Source: Alphaproteobacteria bacterium
GTDB taxonomy: Bacteria; Pseudomonadota; Alphaproteobacteria; Sphingomonadales; Sphingomonadaceae
DNA length: 63,934 bases
NCBI GenBank assembly: GCA_019239415.1
Contig: JAFAZW010000051.1
Coordinates: forward strand, 1 to 63,934
Reading direction: 5' to 3'
In this document: positions 7,588 to 15,974 of the stretch, one piece after another
Layout of the letters: each line of letters starts with the position of its first letter
Position numbering within the stretch: position 1 is the stretch's first letter
Notes under the pieces: generated by a model
Told to the model about the DNA's origin: nothing
The model's input: only the letters and a program-made list of their open reading frames with translations
Databases searched by the model: none
Program-made: the position numbers and the translations under genes

Positions 7588-8953
7588 GGGGAAGCACGAG
7601 CGTCGCACGAAGCCCGCCCGTTCCCCGATTCGCCAGCTCCAGCCGCCCGCCATGCGCGGCGGCGACCGCCCGCGCGATGGCGAGGCCGAGGCCGGCGCCG
7701 CCGGTGTCGCGGCTGCGCGAGGCTTCGAGGCGGCGGAACGGCTCCAGCACCTCGGCGAGGCGCGCCGGAGGAATGCCGGGCCCTTCATCCTCGACGTATA
7801 TCCGAACCGTCTCGGCGTCGGATTCGACCCGCACCCTCGCGCTACCGCCGTACGTGACGGCATTGTCGGCCAGGTTGCGGATCGCGCGGCGCAGCAGGTT
7901 CGGCCGCACCGCCAGCACCGTGCGCGCGGACTCGGCGAAGGCCGCCGGGCGGCCGAGGTCGCGCAGCTCCTCGACGACGGCATCGGCCAGGGCGGTGACG
8001 TCCATGGGCCGCGCCGGCTCCTGCGAACGGCCGGTGCGGGCGAGCACGAGGATGTCCTCGAGCGTCGCGTGCATCTCCTCGATCGTCGCCACGAGCCGTG
8101 CCCGCTCCTGCTCCGGCTCCATGTTCTCGGCGCGGATGCGGAGCGCCGCGAGCGGGGTCCGGAGGTCGTGGCCGATGGCGCCGAGCATCCGGTCCTTCTC
8201 GTCGAGCAAGGCGAGGGTGCGGCGGCGCATGGCGTTGAACGCCTCGATCGCGGCCCGGACGTCGGAGGGGCCGCGCGGCGGCACGGAAGGCCCCTCCTCC
8301 GCGCCGTCGAACCGCTCGGCCGCGCGGGTGAGGTCCCGCAGCGGCGCGGCAAGGCGGCGGGCGATCCAGAAGGTTGCGCCGAACACAAGGGCGAACAGGC
8401 AGAGCGTCGCGACGAGCAGCTGGTGGACGAGGTAATGGTTGAACGGGGGCGCCGGCAGGCGGCCGTTGAGCCAGCGCCCGTCGGCGAGCTGGACGGAGAG
8501 GAAGACGATCTTCTGCCGGTCGCCGTGGCCGAAGAGCGGCGGCGGGGGCGCGTCCGGCGGAGGCGGCGGCCGCTTCTCCTCCCGCAGCGCGGCCCGCAGC
8601 GCGATGCGCGGCACGCCGGCGCGGGTCAGGCCGGCGTCGAGCCGCGCTTCGAGCGGGATATCGCGCGGGAGCCCCATGCGCTCGACGACGCTGGCGCCGC
8701 CGAGCCGGTAGACCATGCCGGGCTCGTGCGGCAGCATCTCCGCGAGCCGCGCGCGGTCGGCCGCCGGCGCCTCGGCCACCGTCGCCGCCACCTGCACGAA
8801 GCGGATGAGGGCGGGCGCCTCGTTCTGGGCGAGGCTCAGTTTCTGCTGCTGGCTGAGCAGCGCCGCGACATTGACGAGCTGCGCGACGACGAGCGCCGCG
8901 CCGATCAGCAGCAGCATCTGCCCGAGCAGGCTCCTGGGAAGCAGGCGCGTCAC
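7571..8953 (-). CDS. Two-component sensor histidine kinase
   Basis: 460 residues in the inner membrane. TM1 (GQMLLLIGAALVVAQL) and TM2 (LLVATLCLFALVFGATFW) flank a ~150-residue periplasmic sensor domain rich in Pro. HAMP follows, then HisKA with the H-box IGHDLRTPLAALR (phospho-acceptor His262), and HATPase_c with N-box NLADNAVTYGG, YVEDEGPGIP and GGAGLGLAIARAV. The GTG start at 8953 overlaps the response-regulator stop (GTGA), so the pair is coupled. The stop codon lies inside a hairpin repeat. Phosphorylates the adjacent OmpR-type regulator; the signal is unknown. Confidence 0.93.
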   Translation of the reverse strand: MTRLLPRSLLGQMLLLIGAALVVAQLVNVAALLSQQQKLSLAQNEAPALIRFVQVAATVAEAPAADRARLAEMLPHEPGMVYRLGGASVVERMGLPRDIPLEARLDAGLTRAGVPRIALRAALREEKRPPPPPDAPPPPLFGHGDRQKIVFLSVQLADGRWLNGRLPAPPFNHYLVHQLLVATLCLFALVFGATFWIARRLAAPLRDLTRAAERFDGAEEGPSVPPRGPSDVRAAIEAFNAMRRRTLALLDEKDRMLGAIGHDLRTPLAALRIRAENMEPEQERARLVATIEEMHATLEDILVLARTGRSQEPARPMDVTALADAVVEELRDLGRPAAFAESARTVLAVRPNLLRRAIRNLADNAVTYGGSARVRVESDAETVRIYVEDEGPGIPPARLAEVLEPFRRLEASRSRDTGGAGLGLAIARAVAAAHGGRLELANRGTGGLRATLVLPRGQSI

Positions 8954-9675
8954 CGCCGCGTCACGTCGGCGGCGAGCATATAGCCGCCGCCCCACACCGT
9001 CTTGATAAGGGTCGGCTGCTTCGGATCGGCCTCGATCTTCCGCCTCAGCCGCGACACGGCATTGTCGATGCTGCGCTCGAACGGCGCGAGCTCGCGGCCG
9101 CGGGCGAGATCGAGCAGCTGGTCGCGGGTGAGCACCCGGCGCGGATGCGTCACCAGCGCGAAAAGGAGATTGTACTCGCCGGTCGACAGCGGCGCCGCCA
9201 CCCCCTCCGCATCCACGAGCTCCCGCTCGCCGGTGCGCAGCACCCACGGGCCGAAGGCGAAGGCCTCGGCGCCCGTCGGCCGGTCCGCGCGAGCCCGCTC
9301 CCCCACCCGCCGCAGGACGACCTTGATGCGGGCGAGCAGCTCGCGCGGCGAAAACGGCTTCACCACGTAGTCGTCGGCGCCGATCTCGAGCCCCACGATC
9401 CTGTCCGTCTCCTCCGCTCTCGCCGTGAGGAGGATGACCGGGACGCCGGACGTCGCGCGGACGTGCGCACAGAGCGACAGCCCGTCCTCGCCGGGCATCA
9501 TCACGTCGAGGAGGATGAGATCGATCGCGCTGCCCGCGAGCGCCTGGCGCGCGGCCGCGGCGTCGGCCGCCTTGGTGACGCGCAGGGCGTTACGGGCCAG
9601 ATACTGCGCCAGCGGCTCGCGGATCGACCGCTCGTCGTCGACGAGGAGGATGTGGGGCTCGGCAGCGCTGGCCAT
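8950..9675 (-). CDS. OmpR family response regulator
   Basis: 241 residues. The receiver domain has the acidic pair DDE near residue 14, the phospho-acceptor Asp57 in LILLDVMMPGEDG, Thr in LLTAR and Lys in DDYVVKPF. A C-terminal winged-helix DNA-binding domain follows (STGEYNLLFALV, SIDNAVSRLRRKIE, TVWGGGYML). ATG 9675 is used; upstream in-frame residues do not belong to the receiver fold. First gene of the regulator-kinase pair. It starts only 34 bp after a strong terminator-like hairpin that follows the EF-hand gene. Confidence 0.94.
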   Translation of the reverse strand: MASAAEPHILLVDDERSIREPLAQYLARNALRVTKAADAAAARQALAGSAIDLILLDVMMPGEDGLSLCAHVRATSGVPVILLTARAEETDRIVGLEIGADDYVVKPFSPRELLARIKVVLRRVGERARADRPTGAEAFAFGPWVLRTGERELVDAEGVAAPLSTGEYNLLFALVTHPRRVLTRDQLLDLARGRELAPFERSIDNAVSRLRRKIEADPKQPTLIKTVWGGGYMLAADVTRR

Positions 9676-9708
9676 GGGGGCAGGTTCCGGCGGCGGAAGG
9701 GATCGGTC

Positions 9709-9744
9709 AAGGGCGGCCGCCGTGCCAGGACGGCGGCCGCCCTT
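9709..9744 (-). terminator. Strong 15-bp hairpin after the EF-hand gene
   Basis: AAGGGCGGCCGCCGT (9709-9723) pairs perfectly with ACGGCGGCCGCCCTT (9730-9744) across a 6-nt loop. On the minus strand it begins 5 nt after the EF-hand stop and ends in TT. This is the best intrinsic-terminator candidate in the window. With only 33 bp left before the response-regulator start, the regulator depends on read-through or on a promoter overlapping the hairpin. Confidence 0.7.
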
Positions 9745-9748
9745 CGCG

Positions 9749-10240
9749 TCACGGATGCGGCGGGTGCATCGCCCGGTGCGCGGCCTCGAGCTCATCGTGG
9801 GTGACGACGCCGTCATGGTTCGCATCGATCATGGCGAAATGCTGCTCGAGATGCTGCTGGAACTCGGCGAGGCCGATCGCGCCGTCATGGTCGCTGTCGA
9901 GCTCCTCGAACCGGGGCGGGTGCGGGCCTCCCGGTGGCGGTCCGGCATGTCCCTCCGGGGGCGGTCCCATGTGCCCGCGTGGGCCGCCGTGGTCCCCGGC
10001 CATCAATTTCCGGCGGTGCGCCCGCATTTCGTCCGGTGTGATCCGGCCGTCGCCGTTCGCGTCGATGGCCCGGAACAGCCGGGCCGAGCCGGCCTGCAGC
10101 TCGGCGAGGCTGATGGCGCCGTCGCGGTTCGCGTCGAACATCGCCATCGGGTCGTGCGGCGGCGGCCCCGGCGGCTGGGCGTGGAGCGGGGCGTGGAGCA
10201 GAGCGGCGCCAGCGGCGAGGATGAGGATGGTCGGCTTCAT
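9749..10240 (-). CDS. Periplasmic calcium-binding EF-hand protein (four EF-hands)
   Basis: 163 residues with a signal peptide (MKPTILILAAGAALLHAPLHA). Four canonical 12-residue EF loops are visible, starting DANRDGAISLAE, DANGDGRITPDE, DSDHDGAIGLAE and DANHDGVVTHDE, all with acidic positions 1, 3 (or N), 5 and 12 intact. A Gly/Pro/His-rich linker separates the two pairs. It should bind Ca2+ in the periplasm. It lies upstream of the response regulator/kinase pair on the same strand, so Ca2+ signalling or a regulon-target relationship is possible, but a strong hairpin separates them. Confidence 0.9.
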   Translation of the reverse strand: MKPTILILAAGAALLHAPLHAQPPGPPPHDPMAMFDANRDGAISLAELQAGSARLFRAIDANGDGRITPDEMRAHRRKLMAGDHGGPRGHMGPPPEGHAGPPPGGPHPPRFEELDSDHDGAIGLAEFQQHLEQHFAMIDANHDGVVTHDELEAAHRAMHPPHP

Positions 10241-10347
10241 AACGGGTCTCCCTGAGCCGGCGTCTTCGATGGCGCCCGGCTTCCCTCGGTTGCGTCCGGA
10301 ATGTCCCTCATGTTTCCCGCCGGGAGCCGAAAGCGTCGCAAATTGTA

Positions 10348-11241
10348 TCAGACGAGCCGCGGCAGCGACTGGTCCGCCTCGCCCCAGCCGGCCAGCGCCC
10401 GAGAGCCGGCGCGGCGCAGGAGCGGCGTCAGGTCGGCGATCGTCCAGCGCCCCGCGCTCTCGATTTTCGGCAGCTCCTGCCACGTCACCGGCGCCGCCAC
10501 CGGCGCCCCCGCTCGCGCCCGCAGCGACCAGGGCATGATCGCCGTCGCGGTCCGCTGGTTGCGCAGGAAATCGAGGAAGATCCGCCCCTTGCGCTCCGTC
10601 TTCGGCAGCGCGACCGTGAAGCGCGCCGGCTCCGCCTCCGCCAGCGCCGCGCAGATCCGGCGGGCAAAGGCGCGCACCGCGTCCCAGTCGCCCTCCGGCC
10701 GGATCGGCACGACGACGTGAATGCCCTTGCCGCCGGACAGCATGGGGAAGCTCTCCAGCTCGATCGCCGCGAGCAGGTCGCGCATGGTGAACGCCGCCGA
10801 CTTCACCTCCTCGAAGCCCGTGCCCTCGCCGGGATCGAGGTCGAGCGCGATCCGGTCCGGCCGCTCGACATCGTCGACGCGGCTGCCCCAGGCGTGGAAC
10901 TCGATGCCGTCGGCGAGCGCGCAGGCGAGTACGCCGGGCTCGTCCCCGACCCAGAGATAGTCCTCGGTGCGGCCGTTCTTCTGGGCGATGGGGACGAAGC
11001 GGATCGGGGGTCCGAAATCGTTCCCCGAGGCGGGGTGGGCGCGGTTGCGCTGGAAGAAGCAATAGCCGCCGGTGCAGCGGAAGAGGTTGAGCGGCCGCCG
11101 CCCCGCATGGGGGAGCAGGTGCGGCGCCATCGCCGCATAATAGGTCAGCAGCTCCGTCCTGGGCGGGAGTTTGGGCTTGGTATAGCTCGGCTCCCCGCCC
11201 GCCTTGGCGGTCCCCGGGATCGGCCGCGGGACGTCCGCCAA
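10348..11241 (-). CDS. Stand-alone LigD-type DNA polymerase (primase-polymerase) domain
   Basis: 297 residues matching the polymerase domain of bacterial NHEJ ligase LigD: LLTYYAAMAPHLLPH, GRRPLNLFRC, CFFQRN, the metal-binding D-x-D in ALDLDPGEG, the GGKGIHVVVPI His motif and LDFLRNQRTATA. Such domains extend DNA ends or gaps and prefer ribonucleotides. There is no ligase or phosphoesterase domain, and no Ku gene is visible. The likely TTG start is 4 nt after the upstream hydrolase stop with a poor Shine-Dalgarno, so the start is uncertain. The N-terminus lacks the usual ~20-residue lead-in, so it may be a decaying or rearranged fragment of full-length LigD. Confidence 0.8.
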   Translation of the reverse strand: MADVPRPIPGTAKAGGEPSYTKPKLPPRTELLTYYAAMAPHLLPHAGRRPLNLFRCTGGYCFFQRNRAHPASGNDFGPPIRFVPIAQKNGRTEDYLWVGDEPGVLACALADGIEFHAWGSRVDDVERPDRIALDLDPGEGTGFEEVKSAAFTMRDLLAAIELESFPMLSGGKGIHVVVPIRPEGDWDAVRAFARRICAALAEAEPARFTVALPKTERKGRIFLDFLRNQRTATAIMPWSLRARAGAPVAAPVTWQELPKIESAGRWTIADLTPLLRRAGSRALAGWGEADQSLPRLV

Positions 11242-11245
11242 GCGA

Positions 11246-13252
11246 CTAGCGCGCGGCGGCCGTCCGGAACGGCGCCGGCGGCTGCCCCGGCTGGCTGCCG
11301 GGCGAAGGCACGACCGGGAGCTCGATCCAGCTCTGCTGCCGTCCCGACGTGAACACGCGCTGCGTCGCCTTCTGAAAGTCCGCGGGCTTGGCCCAGAAGA
11401 TGTTCGCCACGAACTTCTGCGGGTTGCGGTCGTAGAGCGGGAACCAGCTCGACTGGACCTGGACCATGATCCGGTGGCCCGGCTGGAAGACGTGGTTCGC
11501 GGTCGGCAGGCCGAACGTATAAGCGAGCGGCGCATTGGGCCGTAGCGGCTTCGGCATCGACAGGCTCTCGCGGTAGCGGCCGCGGAAGATGTCCATCGCC
11601 ACGGGGAGCTGGTAGCCGCCCATCTTCGGGTTGCGCGCGACTTCGTCGGGATAGACGTCGATCAGCTTGACCACCCAGTCGCTGTCGGTGCCGCTGGTCG
11701 AGGCGGTGAGGTGGACGACCGGCTCGCCGCTGATCGTGACGGGACGGTCGAGCACCGGTGAGACGAAGGTGAGGACGTCGGGCCGGCCGGACGGATTGCG
11801 CTGGTCGTCGACGAGCCAGCACGCCCATTGCTCGCACGTGTCGTAGCCCGCCGTCGGCACGGGCCGCGGCCGGTTCGGCACCGGCTTGTTCGGGTCCGAC
11901 ACATATTCGGCATATTGCGGGCGGCCCTGCGGCGTGGGCGTGAAGCCGAGGCTCATGTCGGTGTTGAGATAGAGCGGCATCGAGACCGGCGCGCAGGTCG
12001 GCTCGGGGCAGGTCGACGGCCAGTCCCTCAGCCGCAGCCATTCGTTCGTGCCGGACTGGAAGGCGGTGACCGGCGCCACGTTCATCGGCGGCGGGTCATC
12101 CTTCAGATAATGGGCGAGGAAGGGCGCCAGCACGTTCTTGCGCCACCACAGCGAGGTGTCGTGGCCGAAACGCAGTGCGCCGAGGCTCGCCCCCTCCTCG
12201 ATCTCCTGGCCGTGATTCCAAGGGCCGATCGAGAGGTAGACCATGTCGCCCGCCACATCTTTGGGCTTCAGCGCCTTGTAGACGGCGATGTCGCCGTAAA
12301 TGTCTTCGGCGTCCCAGAGCCCGTGGACGAGCATGATCGGCACCTTGAGCGGCTGCTTGGCGAGGATCTTGTCGAGCGCCTGGTCCTGCCAGAAGGAATC
12401 GTAGGCGGGATGTTCGAGGATGCGCTTCCAGAAGCCCATCTGCTCGAGACCGCGGCGCTTGCCGAGCTCTCCGGCCGAGCCGGGGCGCATGTAGAGGTCG
12501 TAATCGTCGGTCGTGTCGGTGAACCACTTGGCGCTGTTCGCCCGCGTCCCCTCCTGCTCGTAGATGTAGGGCATGTTCTGCTGGCGGAAGGCGCCGTTGT
12601 GGAACCAGTCGTCGCCCTTCCACCCGTCGACCATCGGGTGCTGCGGGATGGCGACCTTGAGCGCCGGATGCGGGTTGATCAGCGCCATCAGCGGCGTGAA
12701 GCCGTCGTAGGAGATGCCGAGGATGCCGACGCGGCCATTCGACTCCGGCACGTTCTTCACCAGCCAGTCGATCGTGTCGTAGGCGTCCGTCGAATCGTCG
12801 ACGTTGGTCGGGTTCCAGCGGCTGCCGGCGAGCGGCCGGTTCATCACGTAGGTGCCTTCCGACCCGTACTTGCCGCGCACGTCCTGGACGACGCGGATAT
12901 AGCCGCCGCCGACGATCACGTCGGCGGGATTGTCGTAGCCGTTCAGCGCGCTCTCCATGCTGCGGCTGGTGTTGTGGCTGGTCTGCTCGTCGGCATTGTA
13001 GGGGGTGCGGGTGAGGAGGATCGGCGCCCGCCTGGCGCCCCGCGGCACGAGGATGACGGTGTGGAGGTGCACGCCGTCGCGCATCGGGATCATCGTCTCG
13101 GTGCGCACGTAGTCGAAGCTGTCGGTGACCGGCCGCAATGTCTCGGGCGTCTCGTTATAGCCCTGCGCCGCGGCCGCCGCGGGCGCGGCAAGGGCGGCGA
13201 TGCCGGCGAGGAGGGAGAGCATCACCGGAACGCGTACCGCCATTCTCGTCAT
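11246..13252 (-). CDS. CocE/NonD family hydrolase, alpha-amino-acid ester hydrolase-like, secreted
   Basis: 668 residues with a signal peptide (MLSLLAGIAALAAPAAAAA). Alpha/beta-hydrolase core with the nucleophile elbow GISYDG (Ser ~180), an acidic region in HGLWDAEDIYG (~309) and the catalytic His in GPWNHG (~344), then an X-Pro dipeptidyl-peptidase C-terminal jelly-roll domain. Order and motifs fit alpha-amino acid ester hydrolases, which cleave or transfer acyl groups of amino-acid esters and some beta-lactams; X-Pro peptidase is the alternative. The ATG overlaps the permease stop (ATGA), so it is co-translated with an amino-acid transporter. Confidence 0.88.
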   Translation of the reverse strand: MTRMAVRVPVMLSLLAGIAALAAPAAAAAQGYNETPETLRPVTDSFDYVRTETMIPMRDGVHLHTVILVPRGARRAPILLTRTPYNADEQTSHNTSRSMESALNGYDNPADVIVGGGYIRVVQDVRGKYGSEGTYVMNRPLAGSRWNPTNVDDSTDAYDTIDWLVKNVPESNGRVGILGISYDGFTPLMALINPHPALKVAIPQHPMVDGWKGDDWFHNGAFRQQNMPYIYEQEGTRANSAKWFTDTTDDYDLYMRPGSAGELGKRRGLEQMGFWKRILEHPAYDSFWQDQALDKILAKQPLKVPIMLVHGLWDAEDIYGDIAVYKALKPKDVAGDMVYLSIGPWNHGQEIEEGASLGALRFGHDTSLWWRKNVLAPFLAHYLKDDPPPMNVAPVTAFQSGTNEWLRLRDWPSTCPEPTCAPVSMPLYLNTDMSLGFTPTPQGRPQYAEYVSDPNKPVPNRPRPVPTAGYDTCEQWACWLVDDQRNPSGRPDVLTFVSPVLDRPVTISGEPVVHLTASTSGTDSDWVVKLIDVYPDEVARNPKMGGYQLPVAMDIFRGRYRESLSMPKPLRPNAPLAYTFGLPTANHVFQPGHRIMVQVQSSWFPLYDRNPQKFVANIFWAKPADFQKATQRVFTSGRQQSWIELPVVPSPGSQPGQPPAPFRTAAAR

Positions 13253-14664
13253 CCTTGGCTGGGGGCGCCGGCCGGCGCCTGGAACTCATCGATGGGGTCG
13301 CGAACGATCCACGGCCCGCGTCGTTTCACCACCAGAATATAATAAGCGGCGGCGACCAGCATCTGCGCCGCCGTCGCAATGAGGCCGCGGCGACCGGTCT
13401 CGAGGTCCCACCAATTGGTCCAGAAGACGTAGAGCAGCGCCACGATCGTCACGAGCGGGGCCGCCGGGAAGAGCGGCATCCGATAGGGCGAATGGGCGGC
13501 GGCGCCGGTCCAGCGGCCGGCGAGCGCCGCGAAGGCCATGGCGAGATAGGTGACGCCGATGCCGGCGCCGCTCAGCACCAGCAGCAAGGGGAGCGGGACG
13601 AAGCAGGCGGCCGTGCCGACGCCGCCGACGACCAACGTCGCGATCCACGGCGTGCCGAAGCGCGGGTGGACGGCCGTCGCCCAGGCGTCGAACGGCCGCC
13701 CCCAGGCCTGGTCGCGGCCCGTCGAATAGAAGAAGCGGGCGAAGGAGATGATGCAGGCGATCGCCGCGTTGACGATCGCCACCGCCACGCCGAGCGAGAC
13801 CCAGGCGGCGAGCGTGGGGCTGCCGCGGAGCGTCACGAACAGGCCGAACGGATCGGCACTGGCGAACAGGGTCTTCAAGTCGGGCGCCCCGGCGAGGACG
13901 GCAGCCAAGGGTGCGATCTCGACCAGCAAGGTGAGGACGAGGGCGAGCAGGATGACGCGCGCGATCCGCTTGGCCGGCTCGTGCATCTCCTCGGCCAGAT
14001 ACACGGCATTGCCATAGCCGTTGAGCGCGAAGATCGCGACCGTGGTGGCGAGCCCGATCCCCGCCGCCGTCGCCGGCGCACCGGCGATGGCGGGATGGAG
14101 GAGCATGGGACCGAGCGGCCGCACCGGGTCGAGCAGCCCGAGCAGGAACAGGATCGCCAGCGCGCCAAGCTCGACGGCGAGGAAGACGCCGGTCAGCCAG
14201 GCGTTGAATCGGATGCGCAGTACGCTGACGAGGGTGCAGGCGACAACCATCCCCACCGCCACGGGAATCGGCCTCAGCCCGGGAATGACGGTGCTCAGCA
14301 CGTCGCTGAGGCCGAGGCCGACGACGGCGGGGAAGATGAAGTTGTTCAACGCGTTGACGCCGAGAATGACGAAACCCGCGAGCGGCCCGAGCGTGTGGGC
14401 CACCATCACATATTCTCCGCCCGCCACCGGCCAGGCGGATGAAAGCTCGGCGTAGAGATAGGCCGTGGCGACGCAGACCAGTCCCGCGATCAGCATCGCC
14501 CACAGCGCGCCGGTGCCGGCATCTTTCAGCATCTCCGGGACGATGATGAAGACCGACGAGGCCGGGGTGATCGCGGAGAGGGTGAGGAACAGGATGCCGA
14601 CGACCCCGAGCGAGCGCCGGAGCGGCTGGAGGGTCGGCGCGGGAAACGGCTCGGCCGGTTGCAC
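13249..14664 (-). CDS. APC superfamily amino acid permease
   Basis: 471 residues with about 12 TM segments. It opens with GILFLTLSAITPASSVFIIVP, the unwound TM1 region typical of APC transporters, and carries GGEYVMVAHTLGP in TM3 and FALNGYGNAVYLAEEM in TM6. Predicted to import amino acids or amines by H+ symport. The GTG start at 14664 has no clear Shine-Dalgarno. It is the first gene of a unit whose next gene is the secreted ester hydrolase, suggesting that amino acids released outside are taken up here. Confidence 0.88.
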   Translation of the reverse strand: MQPAEPFPAPTLQPLRRSLGVVGILFLTLSAITPASSVFIIVPEMLKDAGTGALWAMLIAGLVCVATAYLYAELSSAWPVAGGEYVMVAHTLGPLAGFVILGVNALNNFIFPAVVGLGLSDVLSTVIPGLRPIPVAVGMVVACTLVSVLRIRFNAWLTGVFLAVELGALAILFLLGLLDPVRPLGPMLLHPAIAGAPATAAGIGLATTVAIFALNGYGNAVYLAEEMHEPAKRIARVILLALVLTLLVEIAPLAAVLAGAPDLKTLFASADPFGLFVTLRGSPTLAAWVSLGVAVAIVNAAIACIISFARFFYSTGRDQAWGRPFDAWATAVHPRFGTPWIATLVVGGVGTAACFVPLPLLLVLSGAGIGVTYLAMAFAALAGRWTGAAAHSPYRMPLFPAAPLVTIVALLYVFWTNWWDLETGRRGLIATAAQMLVAAAYYILVVKRRGPWIVRDPIDEFQAPAGAPSQG

Positions 14665-14734
14665 GGGCAGGCTGTAGCAGCGACAGCGGCCGGCGCAATC
14701 GTGAGAGATGAGATGGGCTGCGGCTCGAAAAGGT

Positions 14735-14820
14735 CGTCATGCCGGACTTGATCCGGCATCCACCTTTCTGAAAGCCCATGGAAGAAGGAAGATGGACCCC
14801 GGGCCAAGCCCGGAGTGAGG
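14735..14820. repeat. Intergenic double-hairpin repeat (ATGCCGGACTTGATCCGGCAT type)
   Basis: Hairpin 1: ATGCCGGA (14739-14746) with TCCGGCAT (14752-14759). Hairpin 2: CCGGGC/GCCCGG around CAA near 14799-14813, followed by GGAGTGAGG. This two-hairpin form is a common dispersed element in alphaproteobacterial genomes. It fills the gap between the exonuclease gene and the permease start. Confidence 0.65.
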
Positions 14821-14832
14821 ATCATCGGACGA

Positions 14833-15399
14833 TCATCCGAACGGGTGCCCCAGCTCCGCCGCCTTCGCGTCGGCGCGGCGGACGACCTCCCGCCAGCGGC
14901 GCAACTCCTCGACCGCATCGTCTACCGCGCGGTGACGGGGCGGCGTCCGCTCGGCCTCGGCCCGGACCTGTGCGATGATCTCTCGCACCGCTCCCGCCGC
15001 CTCGCCGGGCGTCAGCAGGGGATCGAGCAGCGCCGCCGCGCTATCGGCTTGGGCGACCTCCGTATCGCGCAGGCGGAGCGCATGCCGCGGGAGCCCGGCG
15101 CTGCGCAGCAGCAGGCTCAGCCACTTGCCGTCCCACGAGGGGGCGCTGGCAAAGAGGTCGTGCCCCTCGAGCGATTCCACCATCCGCCGCGCGACGTCGC
15201 CATGTGCCGTCCCCTCGCGCTCCAGCCGCTCGCGTGAAATTCCGTGGATCGCCTCGGCGTCCGCGTCCCAGTCGCTCCAGCCGGGCGCCGGTCGAATGAG
15301 GTGCCCTTCAAACGCACCGTCCTCGAACACCCAGCCCACCTCGACAGGAAAGCCGTTCTTGCGGAGCGACGAAGCTTCGAAGTCCAGGAATGCGCGCAC
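14833..15399 (-). CDS. DEDDh-type 3'-5' exonuclease family protein
   Basis: 188 residues. Opens with FLDFEASSL, the exonuclease I motif (D-x-E), continues through EVGWVFEDG and HGISRERL (Exo II context) and ends with HRAVDDAVEELRRW, an H-x-x-x-D-D pattern fitting motif III. This is the RNase T/DnaQ fold without extra domains, predicted to trim single-stranded nucleic acid ends. The GTG start has no obvious Shine-Dalgarno. It is a single gene, with its 5' end facing a divergent hypothetical gene. Confidence 0.75.
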   Translation of the reverse strand: MRAFLDFEASSLRKNGFPVEVGWVFEDGAFEGHLIRPAPGWSDWDADAEAIHGISRERLEREGTAHGDVARRMVESLEGHDLFASAPSWDGKWLSLLLRSAGLPRHALRLRDTEVAQADSAAALLDPLLTPGEAAGAVREIIAQVRAEAERTPPRHRAVDDAVEELRRWREVVRRADAKAAELGHPFG

Positions 15400-15490
15400 G
15401 GGAGGCGAACGCAGTCGCGGGAGAAAGGAGCCGACGCCCGTTCACGCCGCCTTCATGGCCCCCGGCGGAACAGTGTGGCCGGGAGAAGAT

Positions 15491-15967
15491 ATGCCTGCTG
15501 CGTTGCTGACGATGGGAATCGTGGCGCTCGGGACGCCGACCGCCGGCCAGCAGGCCGGCCCAGCCTCTCTCGCGTCGGTGGTGGGCTGCGCGGCGGTCGC
15601 CGCCGAAGTGACGGCGGTGCCCGACGGCCTCACGACCCGAATCGCGATCGATCCGGGCATGCTGGAGAGGATCGGGACGCGCTTCCGCATCCGCGCCTCC
15701 GGCGTCGGAGCTATCGCCTATGTTCTGAAGACGACTTCGGTCACTCTATTGCCCGCCGGCGCACCGCGTCGCAGCTTCGAGGCGCGCACCGGCCTGACGG
15801 TCACCTGTTCCGACGGAACAGTGCACAGGGTCTACTTCCAGCGCGGTTGGCCGGGCGCAGCATTCCACCCGATCGTCGTGGCCGACGGTCGGATATTCGA
15901 AGCGGAAGGCGACCCGGCTGCCCGCTTGCGGGACGTGGCCCTCTTCGAAGGCAGGCGCGAGGAGTAA
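15491..15967 (+). CDS. Hypothetical secreted protein
   Basis: 158 residues. The N-terminus (MPAALLTMGIVALGTPTAG) looks like a short signal peptide. The mature part is beta-rich with two Cys (VVGCAAVAAE and VTCSDGTVH) that could form a disulfide. The ATG at 15491 follows GGGAGAAG with ~6-nt spacing; longer in-frame starts would run antisense through the exonuclease gene. I do not recognise a family. It ends 7 bp before the convergent ahpD gene. Confidence 0.6.
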   Translation: MPAALLTMGIVALGTPTAGQQAGPASLASVVGCAAVAAEVTAVPDGLTTRIAIDPGMLERIGTRFRIRASGVGAIAYVLKTTSVTLLPAGAPRRSFEARTGLTVTCSDGTVHRVYFQRGWPGAAFHPIVVADGRIFEAEGDPAARLRDVALFEGRREE

Positions 15968-15974
15968 CGCCGCG

